DNA of 12,594 bases from Oscillospiraceae bacterium (GTDB lineage Bacteria > Bacillota_A > Clostridia > Oscillospirales > WRJC01), in the NCBI GenBank assembly GCA_009782405.1, contig WRJC01000078.1, forward strand, positions 1 through 12,594, written 5' to 3'. The notes below the pieces were generated by a model that saw only the letters and a list, made by a program, of their open reading frames with translations, searched no databases and was not told the origin of the DNA. Shown one piece after another: positions 1 through 6,174 of the stretch (position 1 is its first letter; every line of letters starts with the position of its first letter). Both the position numbers and the translations under genes were made by a program.

Positions 1-147
1 GAGAAACACGAATTTCGCCTCTTTTTATGAAAAGAATGCGCCCGCGGTCCAGAAGAATTTAGAGGCATTTATAGAAAAAATGAGCAATAGTTGAATTCCA
101 AATTCCCCGACAAAATCCAAGTTGTGACGAATAAACTCAAAATATGA

Positions 148-172
148 TCGGATTTGCAAGGCGCAAAACCGA
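148..172 (+). repeat. Small hairpin in the upstream intergenic region
   Basis: The arms TCGGATTTGC (148-157) and GCAAAACCGA (163-172) pair over ten positions with one A-A mismatch, around a five-base loop AAGGC. No T-run follows on either strand, so it is not an intrinsic terminator. It lies 36 bases before the larger hairpin at 209-259 and may be part of the same structured element. Confidence 0.45.
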
Positions 173-208
173 AAATTCCCCAAAACAAAAATCGTTGAAG
201 AATAATTG

Positions 209-259
209 TTCGGAACATTTGGAAAAGTCTCAAAATGAGGTTTTTCCAAGCGTTCCGAA
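209..259 (+). repeat. Long imperfect hairpin, 23-bp arms and 5-base loop
   Basis: The left arm (209-231, starting TTCGGAAC) and right arm (237-259, ending GTTCCGAA) are inverted copies that differ at four positions, around the loop AAAAT. Read as plus-strand RNA, three of the four differences are G-U wobbles and one is A-C, so 22 of 23 positions pair. Read as minus-strand RNA, only 20 pair. No T-run follows on either side, so this is not a normal terminator. Function unknown; a small RNA, an mRNA 3' end or a REP-like element are possible. Confidence 0.6.
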
Positions 260-324
260 TACAAGTTCGTGTGACCCCGCAATTATTATCCGCCATGCTT
301 TATCCGAAAAAAGCAAGAGATGCA

Positions 325-353
325 AAGACAAATATTTTGCGGCCTTGTATAAT
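325..353 (+). promoter_or_regulatory. Probable promoter of the AraC-family regulator
   Basis: A perfect -10 box TATAAT (348-353) stands 17 bases after AAGACA (325-330), which matches four of six bases of the -35 consensus. Transcription would start near 360, giving a short leader with the AGGAG ribosome binding site at 365-369. The weak -35 would fit a promoter that needs an activator or is expressed at low level. Confidence 0.5.
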
Positions 354-379
354 AAATATGCGAGAGGAGCGAAGTTGGC

Positions 380-1279
380 ATGGACTGGTTGGAGGGGATG
401 AACGAAGTCTTGAAATATATCGAAAAAAATCTGACGCAGCCGATAAAATACGAATCGCTGGCGCGTATCGCCGGCTGTTCGGTATATGAGTTTTCGCGCA
501 TATTTTCATTCATGGCGAAAATGTCCGTTTCAGAATATATCCGCCGAAGAAGATTGTCGCAGGCCGTTTTCGACATTCAGGGCGGCGGCGGCAAAATCGT
601 GGAAATCGCCTTGAAATACTGCTATGAATCGCAAGCTACGTTTGCGCGGGCGTTTAAAGATCTGCACGGCGCACCGCCTGTGTCCGCCCGCAAAACGAGC
701 GTTTCCTTTAAGACATATCCTGCAATCAGCTTCGTGCTCGCCATAAAAGGAGGAAGCGAAATGAATTTCAGAATCGAGAAAAAAGAAAGTTTTGACATCA
801 TGGGCCTATTGGGACATATAACAGACGAAGAAATGGCTTCGGAATACATCCTGCCCTCGTTGGTGAACGAATTTTACAAAATCGAATCGTATTTTGTGAA
901 AAACCCCCGGAGCTCTTGGGAGAATCAAATCCCAAATTATTACACGCCGCCGTTTTGGCAAGTTGTGGCTATTGATTTCCATTCAATCGACGGCAAAACA
1001 GAAGCGATAATCGGAGCGGAGCATAAAGGCGAAAAGCCAAAAGGCGCAAAATTGTCGATCAAAACCATACCCGCTGCGACATGGGTTGTGTTTTCCGTAA
1101 ATTCGTCGGTGGGAAAACATCAGCATGACGAAGCATATGCAAGAGTATTGGCCGAATGGCTGCCCGCAAGCGGGTACAAACGCGATGAATCGGCGCCGAA
1201 TCTCGACGTGTATTTTAGCGGCGATGCCGGATCAAAAGATTACATTTGGGAAATTTGGCTGCCTGTAGTCGGCAAATGA
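380..1279 (+). CDS. AraC-family regulator with C-terminal GyrI-like effector domain
   Basis: Cytoplasmic transcription regulator of 299 residues, the usual length of this two-domain family. Residues about 8-106 are the AraC DNA-binding domain. It opens with the typical MDWLEGMNEVLKYIEKNLTQ start, has a first helix-turn-helix (SLARIAGCSVYEFSRIFSF) followed by SEYIRRRRLSQA, and a second around IVEIALKYCYESQATFARAF. Residues about 128-299 are a GyrI-like ligand-binding domain, beginning MNFRIEKKESFDIMG and ending YIWEIWLPV. Members bind small, often hydrophobic or cationic ligands; the ligand and target genes are not visible here. The ATG at 380 is chosen because AGGAG (365-369) lies ten bases before it and the translation matches the family start. 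A second in-frame ATG at codon 128 has its own near-perfect ribosome binding site (746-753). It is transcribed alone and ends in a terminator shared with the convergent aldolase gene. Target could be itself or an unlinked efflux or metabolic gene (inference). Confidence 0.9.
   Translation: MDWLEGMNEVLKYIEKNLTQPIKYESLARIAGCSVYEFSRIFSFMAKMSVSEYIRRRRLSQAVFDIQGGGGKIVEIALKYCYESQATFARAFKDLHGAPPVSARKTSVSFKTYPAISFVLAIKGGSEMNFRIEKKESFDIMGLLGHITDEEMASEYILPSLVNEFYKIESYFVKNPRSSWENQIPNYYTPPFWQVVAIDFHSIDGKTEAIIGAEHKGEKPKGAKLSIKTIPAATWVVFSVNSSVGKHQHDEAYARVLAEWLPASGYKRDESAPNLDVYFSGDAGSKDYIWEIWLPVVGK
746..760 (+). promoter_or_regulatory. Internal Shine-Dalgarno before in-frame ATG at the domain border
   Basis: AAAGGAGG (746-753) stands seven bases before the in-frame ATG at 761. 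This ATG is codon 128 of the AraC-family gene, exactly where the GyrI-like domain starts. Initiation here would give a 172-residue stand-alone effector domain (761-1279). The same bases encode the linker Lys-Gly-Gly-Ser-Glu, so it may be codon coincidence. Confidence 0.4.
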
Positions 1280-1290
1280 ACCTGCACAGC

Positions 1291-1330
1291 GAAAAAACCC
1301 GGCGCAAAAATATGCGCCGGGTCCTTTTAT
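1291..1330. terminator. Bidirectional intrinsic terminator between convergent genes
   Basis: A perfect 10-bp stem, ACCCGGCGCA (1297-1306) and TGCGCCGGGT (1313-1322), with loop AAAATA. On the plus strand it is followed by CCTTTTATTT. On the minus strand it is followed by a run of six T (complement of 1291-1297). It therefore can end both the regulator transcript and the aldolase transcript. The 3' tail on the plus side overlaps the aldolase stop codon (complement of 1327-1329). Confidence 0.9.
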
Positions 1331-2181
1331 TTCCCAAATCCGTTTGCAAAGAACATGATTTTTTCATACGCCAGCCCGCTCCCCGCATTTTTGGCGGGTT
1401 CGAACAGGGCGGGATAGCTGTACCTGAAATTTTCGGCTGTTTGGCACTCGGCGAACGCCTTGCCCATCGCGGCCAAAAATTCCGTGCATATGTTGACTTT
1501 CGCGATGCCGCAATTTATCGATTCGAGCACTTGATCTTCCGGAGTGCCCGAACCCCCGTGCAAAACAAGCGGCACTTCCGTTTTCGCCGCTATCTGTTTC
1601 AGCCGCCCTATGTTCAGCACCGGCGCTTTTTTGTAGAACCCGTGCCCGGTGCCTATGGCCACCGCCAATGCGTCGATTTTGGTCTTCGCCGCAAATTCGG
1701 CCGCTTCGTCGGGGTCGGTTTGGGTGGATTCGGCATCCGATACGTCGATTAGCCCCTCCGCGCCCCCGATCCTGCCGAGTTCCGCCTCCACGCTCACCCC
1801 TGCGGGGGCGGCCATTTTCACCACTTCTTTTGTGATTTTGACATTTTCTTCGTACTCGAATTTAGACGCATCTATCATCACGGAAGTGAAACCCGCCTCT
1901 ATCGCCTGCTTGGCGAGTTCTATCGTGTCGCCGTGGTCCAAATTGAGCGCGACCGGCGTTTTCGCGCGCCTTTGGGCAAACCTCGCTATTTCGGCGAGTT
2001 CAAAAATGCCTGCGTAGTCGCATTCAAGCGGGCCCGCCTGGAGTATCACGGGCATATTTGCGCTGTTCGCCGCATCGATTATCGCATAAGCGCTGTCAAG
2101 CGAGCCGAAAGTGAACGCCCCCGCCGCATAGCGGCGTTTTTTTGCCTCCGTCAATATCGATTTCATCGTCACCAAACCCAT
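1327..2181 (-). CDS. Class II (zinc-dependent) ketose-bisphosphate aldolase
   Basis: Cytoplasmic enzyme of 284 residues that reversibly cleaves a ketose 1,6-bisphosphate into glycerone phosphate and an aldehyde phosphate. The active-site motifs stand in order and at the positions used in E. coli GatY/KbaY numbering: LNLDHG with catalytic Asp82 and zinc ligand His83, VEAELGRIGG with Glu134, IGTGHGFYK with zinc ligand His180, LHGGSGTPED with zinc ligand His208, and KVNICTEF for phosphate binding. Asn80 stands where many fructose-bisphosphate aldolases have His (HLDHG). The substrate is not certain: fructose 1,6-bisphosphate, tagatose 1,6-bisphosphate and related sugar phosphates are all used in this family, so I give no symbol. 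The start ATG (complement of 2179-2181) has AAGGAG 9-10 bases upstream. It is a single-gene unit from the strong promoter at 2245-2273, diverging from a sugar-type binding protein, which hints at a role in carbohydrate use (inference). Confidence 0.92.
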   Translation of the reverse strand: MGLVTMKSILTEAKKRRYAAGAFTFGSLDSAYAIIDAANSANMPVILQAGPLECDYAGIFELAEIARFAQRRAKTPVALNLDHGDTIELAKQAIEAGFTSVMIDASKFEYEENVKITKEVVKMAAPAGVSVEAELGRIGGAEGLIDVSDAESTQTDPDEAAEFAAKTKIDALAVAIGTGHGFYKKAPVLNIGRLKQIAAKTEVPLVLHGGSGTPEDQVLESINCGIAKVNICTEFLAAMGKAFAECQTAENFRYSYPALFEPAKNAGSGLAYEKIMFFANGFGK

Positions 2182-2209
2182 TTTATATTTTCTCCTTAAA
2201 ATTTTTACA

Positions 2210-2232
2210 TTTTGGAATTATATATTCCAAAA
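2210..2232. promoter_or_regulatory. Inverted repeat, possible operator or 5' hairpin
   Basis: TTTTGGAAT (2210-2218) and ATTCCAAAA (2224-2232) are perfect 9-bp inverted copies around TATAT. The repeat lies about 6 to 28 bases after the predicted start of the aldolase transcript, so it would form a hairpin at the 5' end of that mRNA. On the other strand it covers the place where a -35 box for the binding-protein gene would be. A repressor or activator site for both genes is plausible but no known operator is recognised. Confidence 0.5.
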
Positions 2233-2240
2233 AGACATGG

Positions 2241-2246
2241 TATAAT
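2241..2246 (+). promoter_or_regulatory. Candidate -10 box for the binding-protein gene
   Basis: TATAAT on the plus strand forms one half of the palindrome TATAATTATA (2241-2250), whose other half is the aldolase -10 box. No good -35 lies 16-18 bases upstream; that position falls in the inverted repeat 2210-2232. If used, the two promoters could not be occupied together. A weaker alternative is TAAAAT at 2288-2293. Confidence 0.3.
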
Positions 2247-2273
2247 TATAGCATAAATATTTGTTTTTGTCCA
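2245..2273 (-). promoter_or_regulatory. Strong promoter of the aldolase gene
   Basis: On the minus strand, TGGACA (complement of 2268-2273, five of six bases) and TATAAT (complement of 2245-2250, perfect) are separated by 17 bases. An extended -10 TG motif precedes the -10 box (TGCTATAAT, complement of 2245-2253). Transcription would begin near 2238, leaving a leader of about 57 bases. Confidence 0.8.
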
Positions 2274-2319
2274 TTATTTTGAAAAATTAAAATAAATTCA
2301 TGGAAGGAAACGGTAATGT

Positions 2320-3843
2320 ATGAAAAAGATTAAAATGCTCGCGTTCTTTTTGATTTTGGCGCTGATGGCCTCCGCCGCAGTTTCATGCGCGAAAAGCGAA
2401 TCCGGCTCCGACAGCGGCAAGCCCGCAGACGGCGATTCCGGAAATTCCGGAGGCGAAGATAGCGCCGGCCCCGAACAGCCAAGCGAGAACGCAAAATTGG
2501 AACCCGATGTACCGGCGGCTGATTACGGCGGCTACGAATTCACGATATTAGTTTCTGTGAATGCGGTAACGGGCGCGGCAGTCTGGAACGATTTCGAAGC
2601 GGAAGAAGAAAACGGCGACGTGATCAATGACGCCATATACAAGAGAAATGCGTATGTGGAAGAAAAGTACAACATACAAATCAAAAACATCGAAATGGAA
2701 GCCGTGGACGGAATGGACAGGCCCGCGGCGCAAAAGCTGATAAAAAATTCCATAGCAGCCGGGGACAACACCTACGACGCATCCATGCTCGCCGGATATG
2801 CGACTTGCAACATGGCCTCAGGGGGCTTTCTCGTGGATATGAACAATATGGCCCCATTGGATCTGTCAAAACCCTGGTGGGACCAGAAAGCCAACCGCGA
2901 CCTGATGATAAACAACAAAATGTTCTACACTTCGGGGGATATAAGCAATGTGGTCAACGAAGCCACTTACGCCATTTTGTTCAACAAAAAGCTGATAAAG
3001 GATCACGGGTTCGAACAGCCGTATGATTTGGTCAGGCGCGGCGAATGGACTTACGACAAGCTCGCCGAAATGGGGGCGCAAATCGGCAGCGATCTTAACG
3101 GCGACGGCAAAATGGGATTTGACGACCTTTACGGAGCCTTGGTTTGGGACGACACCATGATGGGCACGGTTAACTCCATAGGGGAAAGGTGCGCCAAAAT
3201 CAACGGTTCCGGGGAAATCGAGCTCACCTTGCGAAGCGAGCGGGTTTTGAAATCTTTTGACACGTACATAAATTTCGTTTTGGATAAAGATCATGCTTTC
3301 ATGTACCAGCGCGAAGACTGGGGCGGCGAAAAAACGAATGCGATGTTCGAAAACAACCAGGGGCTGTTCTATATCCAAATCATGGAATTGGTCGTGAGGC
3401 TGCGCGCCATGGAAGTCGATTTCGGAGTGATACCATACCCCAAACTCGAAACTTCGCAGGAAAATTATTACAGCACGGTGAGTTCTTGGCATTCGGGCTT
3501 CATGTGCGTGCCGGTGGCCCAGGAGGACATATCCCGCACAGGCGCGCTGCTTGAAGCCATGGCCGCCGAGTCGATGTACACGATGAGGCCCGCGTATTAC
3601 GACATAGCGCTCAAGGGCAAATACATCAGGGACGAAGAAAGCGAAGAGATGCTCGATCTGATTTTCGACTCGAAGATATACGACCTCGGCTGGCTGTATC
3701 AGATCGGGGGCTACAACGAGGAAATAATGAACCTGTACCGCAACAGGAAGACCGATTTCATATCCATGTACGAAAAACGCGAGGAAAAGGCGTACAAGGA
3801 CATCGCGAAGATAAATGAGGCGTTCGACGAGATTTTGAACTGA
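2320..3843 (+). CDS. Lipoprotein extracellular solute-binding protein (ABC type, probably sugar)
   Basis: Secreted and lipid-anchored protein of 507 residues. It starts with a signal peptide: basic MKKIK, a hydrophobic stretch 7-21, and a lipobox ending AVSC with the lipidated Cys23. A low-complexity linker rich in Ser, Gly, Asp, Glu and Pro (about 24-68) follows, then the binding domain (about 70-507). The domain resembles family 1 sugar-binding proteins, including phrases such as GDNTYDASM, TYAILFNKKLIKDHGF and GEWTYDKL. Residues 258-269 form an EF-hand-like calcium loop (D-x-N-x-D-G ... D). GGAAGGAAA (2302-2310) lies nine bases before ATG 2320; a five-codon frame beginning at 2316 overlaps this start and is probably chance. 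No permease or ATPase of an ABC importer lies in the window, so its transport partner is elsewhere. The stop codon is 22 bases before the V-ATPase operon, with no terminator between. Ligand unknown. Confidence 0.85.
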   Translation: MKKIKMLAFFLILALMASAAVSCAKSESGSDSGKPADGDSGNSGGEDSAGPEQPSENAKLEPDVPAADYGGYEFTILVSVNAVTGAAVWNDFEAEEENGDVINDAIYKRNAYVEEKYNIQIKNIEMEAVDGMDRPAAQKLIKNSIAAGDNTYDASMLAGYATCNMASGGFLVDMNNMAPLDLSKPWWDQKANRDLMINNKMFYTSGDISNVVNEATYAILFNKKLIKDHGFEQPYDLVRRGEWTYDKLAEMGAQIGSDLNGDGKMGFDDLYGALVWDDTMMGTVNSIGERCAKINGSGEIELTLRSERVLKSFDTYINFVLDKDHAFMYQREDWGGEKTNAMFENNQGLFYIQIMELVVRLRAMEVDFGVIPYPKLETSQENYYSTVSSWHSGFMCVPVAQEDISRTGALLEAMAAESMYTMRPAYYDIALKGKYIRDEESEEMLDLIFDSKIYDLGWLYQIGGYNEEIMNLYRNRKTDFISMYEKREEKAYKDIAKINEAFDEILN

Positions 3844-3852
3844 TGCGAAGCG

Positions 3853-3868
3853 GGAGGGCGTAAAACTG
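3853..3868 (+). promoter_or_regulatory. Ribosome binding site that decides a CTG start for ntpF
   Basis: GGAGG (3853-3857) stands eight bases before CTG at 3866. The next possible start, TTG at 3881, is 23 bases away from it and has no binding site of its own. Starting at CTG gives the N-terminus MNENILSALLKAE, which looks like family members. Confidence 0.6.
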
Positions 3869-4219
3869 AACGAAAATATTTTGTCCGCGCTTCTGAAAGC
3901 GGAAAACGATTATCATGCGGCGCTTGCGAACGCTTCGAAAAAAGCCGACGAATATTCCGGGCAGCAGACAAAAAAGCGCGAAGAATACATCGAGGCGCTG
4001 AAAGGGGACTGGCGCGCCTTCGAGAGCTCGGAAAAGGAAAAATTCGAACAGACGCTTTTGGAAGACGGCCGGAAGATGGAGGCGAAAGCCGCCGAACAAA
4101 AAAAACGGCTGAGAACCAGCCAGCAAAAAAAAGCGGACGCGATAAGCGAACGGCTGAAGGAGGAGGTGCTGGCGGCTTATGGCGGTCGTCAAAATGGAAA
4201 AGCTCGCCCTGAGCTTTAA
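3866..4219 (+). CDS. ntpF: V-type ATPase peripheral stalk subunit (E. hirae NtpF; subunit G/H family)
   Basis: Small hydrophilic protein of 117 residues, about the usual length for this family, with no membrane segment. It is almost wholly a charged coiled coil rich in Lys, Glu, Ala and Arg, as expected for the partner of subunit E in the peripheral stalk, which holds the A3B3 head against the membrane subunit I. Identification rests on composition, length and its place as first gene before ntpI, as in E. hirae ntpFIKECGABD; sequence conservation in this family is low. The start is predicted at CTG 3866 from the GGAGG at 3853-3857; a TTG at 3881 would drop five residues. The gene contains two runs of eight A (4098-4105, 4125-4132). 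Its last 41 bases overlap ntpI, which suggests translational coupling. It begins 22 bases after the binding-protein gene, leaving no room for a promoter of its own. Confidence 0.75.
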   Translation: MNENILSALLKAENDYHAALANASKKADEYSGQQTKKREEYIEALKGDWRAFESSEKEKFEQTLLEDGRKMEAKAAEQKKRLRTSQQKKADAISERLKEEVLAAYGGRQNGKARPEL

Positions 4220-6143
4220 AGCGGCGCGCTTGGACGAAGTCTTGCATCTGATGCAGGGCTTTCAGGGCATACACATCGAAACGGGTTTCGAATCGTCGAT
4301 ACCCCCGGCAAAAAAAGCCGAGATCGACAGGGAAATCAGGGAAGCGGAAAAAAACCTGCAGGATATCCACGCGGCCTCCGGCATCCTCAAAGGGCGCGAA
4401 TCGACGAATATGCTCGATTTTTTGAAAAACGCGGGGGAAATAAGGCTCAGCATGGCCGAACTGACGGAGCACGTCGAAAAGAGCGGCTGGAAACAGATCA
4501 CAGACGAGGTGATTTTGACCGATCGGCATCTCAAGGACAACAGGGCGAGGCGCCATGAGATCGCGCATCTGTTTGAAAAGCTGAAAATCTGGGAGCGACT
4601 CGGCGCCAGCCCGCTCGATTTCGCCAAACTGAACAGGTCGGCGGCGCTGTTTGGCTCCGTGCACACGAAGCACGTTTCGGAATTTTCGGAGAATCTGGCA
4701 AAAAACGAAGAAGACGGCATAAGTTTCGAGCTGGTCGCCGAGGATGGCGACAGGGCATATTTTTTGCTTGTGTTCCATGTGGGCGAAACCGAAAAATTGA
4801 ATGTGCTGATCAACGAGTTTTCTTTTTCGGCCGAAAATTATCCGTTCGAGCTGCCCCAGGCCGAAGCCAAGGCGCAGCTCGAGGCGGAAGAGGCGGAGCT
4901 GGTGGCCCGCGAGGCGGAGCTTGCCCGCCTGATCGAAAAGCAGGAGAAATATGATCGGGCGCTCGCCATCGCCGAGGACTATATCCTGAATCTGTTGATA
5001 TGCAAAAAGAAAGCGCTTGAAATCACCTATGATGAGGACAATATAGAGATAGACGGATGGATCGTCGCGGAAAGGCGCGGGCGGTTCGAAAAATTGCTGT
5101 CGGAGCGCATTTTGGCCGAAGACTACGATGTGAAAATCGGCCCCGCGAGGGAAAAAGATATAGCCGAAATTCCGATAAAGCTCAAAAACAACAGGCTTGT
5201 GACCATCTATGAACGGCTGACCGAGCTGTACAGCCTGCCCAAGTATGACGAACTCGACCCCACCCCGGTCATGACGGCGTTCTATGCGATATTTTTCGGG
5301 CTTATGGTCGCCGACGCCGGATACGGCCTGGCGGTGTTTTTGGTCGGGCTCTTCATAAAAAGATTTTTGAAACCGAAGCGGAGCACAAGAAGTTTCATCG
5401 ACTTTTTGTTTTACCTGTCGTTTCCCATGATGGGCTGGGGGCTTGTTTTCGGATCTTTTTGCGGCATGAAACTGCCATTCGCGCTGCTTTCCGTGCCCGG
5501 CGATATCGTCCCGATGATTTTTATGTCGATTGCGCTCGGATATCTGCATATCATGGTCGGGCTCGTCATGCAGATGATTAACAAAATCAAGCTGAAACAA
5601 TATTTTGAGATGGCGACCGGCGGGCTGGCGTGGTTTTTGAGCTTGTTGGGCGGCGGAATGATGATTTTGCCCGCCTTTGCCCCCTTTTTTGCCGGCGACA
5701 TCCTCTTTTGGGCAGGGGCGGCCATTTTGGGCGCGGGCGCGGCGATGACAATAGCTCTCCCCGCCGTCAAATACGGACGGCGCTGGTATGCCGGGATCGG
5801 CAAGGGGCTGTACTCGCTTTACGGGGCCACTTCATATTTCGGGGATTTCGTGAGCTATACCCGCCTGATGGCCTTGGGGGTGGCCGGGGGCAGCGTGGCT
5901 TTGGCGTTTAACACGATCATCGTTTTTTTGCCGCTGCCTGCAAGATTTAGCGTAGGGATCGTCCTGGCGGTCGTGCTGCACGGGCTCAATATAGTCTTGT
6001 CGATGCTTTCCGCGTATGTCCACGGGATCCGCCTGCAGTTCATAGAGTTCTTCAACAAATTTTACACGGGCGGCGGAAAAAAATTCGAGCCGTTCAAGGC
6101 GGCGGAAAAAAATGTCATCATTTCCGATGCCGATAACGATTGA
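4179..6143 (+). CDS. ntpI: V-type ATPase membrane subunit I (subunit a)
   Basis: Stator membrane subunit of 654 residues, the usual length, that forms the ion half-channels next to the c ring. Residues 1 to about 360 are the cytoplasmic domain, largely coiled coil (for example the Glu/Ala-rich stretch near 225-260), which binds the peripheral stalks. Residues about 362-640 carry some seven or eight membrane helices, starting at MTAFYAIFFGLMVADAGYG. The conserved arginine that the ring glutamate passes is Arg562 in SYTRLMALGVAGGSVALAFN. The C-terminus has the family phrase LQFIEFFNKFYTGGGKKFEPF. Start ATG 4179 is chosen because the translation MAVVKMEKL is typical and AAGGAGGAGG (4157-4166) precedes it by 12 bases. 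A later ATG at 4194 is less likely. It overlaps ntpF by 41 bases and is followed by ntpK after 31 bases. Confidence 0.96.
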   Translation: MAVVKMEKLALSFKAARLDEVLHLMQGFQGIHIETGFESSIPPAKKAEIDREIREAEKNLQDIHAASGILKGRESTNMLDFLKNAGEIRLSMAELTEHVEKSGWKQITDEVILTDRHLKDNRARRHEIAHLFEKLKIWERLGASPLDFAKLNRSAALFGSVHTKHVSEFSENLAKNEEDGISFELVAEDGDRAYFLLVFHVGETEKLNVLINEFSFSAENYPFELPQAEAKAQLEAEEAELVAREAELARLIEKQEKYDRALAIAEDYILNLLICKKKALEITYDEDNIEIDGWIVAERRGRFEKLLSERILAEDYDVKIGPAREKDIAEIPIKLKNNRLVTIYERLTELYSLPKYDELDPTPVMTAFYAIFFGLMVADAGYGLAVFLVGLFIKRFLKPKRSTRSFIDFLFYLSFPMMGWGLVFGSFCGMKLPFALLSVPGDIVPMIFMSIALGYLHIMVGLVMQMINKIKLKQYFEMATGGLAWFLSLLGGGMMILPAFAPFFAGDILFWAGAAILGAGAAMTIALPAVKYGRRWYAGIGKGLYSLYGATSYFGDFVSYTRLMALGVAGGSVALAFNTIIVFLPLPARFSVGIVLAVVLHGLNIVLSMLSAYVHGIRLQFIEFFNKFYTGGGKKFEPFKAAEKNVIISDADND

Positions 6144-6174
6144 TTCCTAAAATCACAGAAAGGGTTATTTGCAG

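Larger units (their letters stand above)
1..379. other. Intergenic region without a credible gene
   Basis: I see no protein-coding gene here. Short open frames exist on both strands across the same bases, but they lack a good ribosome binding site, have low-complexity or unfamiliar translations, and run through the hairpins. What the stretch does hold: a 6-bp inverted repeat (GCCTCT at 17-22 and AGAGGC at 61-66), a degenerate direct repeat (101-134 and 174-205, both beginning AATTCCCC and ending GAATAA), two hairpins (148-172 and 209-259), and the promoter for the downstream regulator near 325-353. It is more AT-rich than the genes after it. It could be a dispersed intergenic repeat, the 3' end of an upstream transcript, or a small RNA; the sequence alone does not decide. 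Confidence 0.6.

Noticed and set aside
25..401. Short open frames of 75-96 codons on both strands in the first 400 bases
   Set aside because: They overlap each other on both strands, use weak starts without a ribosome binding site, include the hairpins and have no recognisable domain. The minus-strand peptide at 25-282 is the least unlikely, and would only gain weight if homologues exist.
1246..2199. Plus-strand frames across the aldolase region (1246-1752, 1649-2017, 1933-2199)
   Set aside because: The minus strand encodes a complete aldolase with all catalytic residues; the plus frames are shadows.
2316..2333. Five-codon frame (ATG at 2316) overlapping the start of the binding-protein gene, as a regulatory leader peptide
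   Set aside because: It is too short and its ATG is only five bases from the binding site; no attenuator structure follows. It is best explained by the ATGTATG sequence by chance.
3711..5600. A 629-codon open frame on the minus strand opposite ntpF and ntpI
   Set aside because: Over ntpI its codons are in exact register with the sense codons (4179 minus 3711 is divisible by 3). Stops would therefore appear only where ntpI uses TTA, CTA or TCA, which it avoids. The translation is rich in His, Arg, Phe and Pro with no domain, and there is no suitable promoter or binding site.
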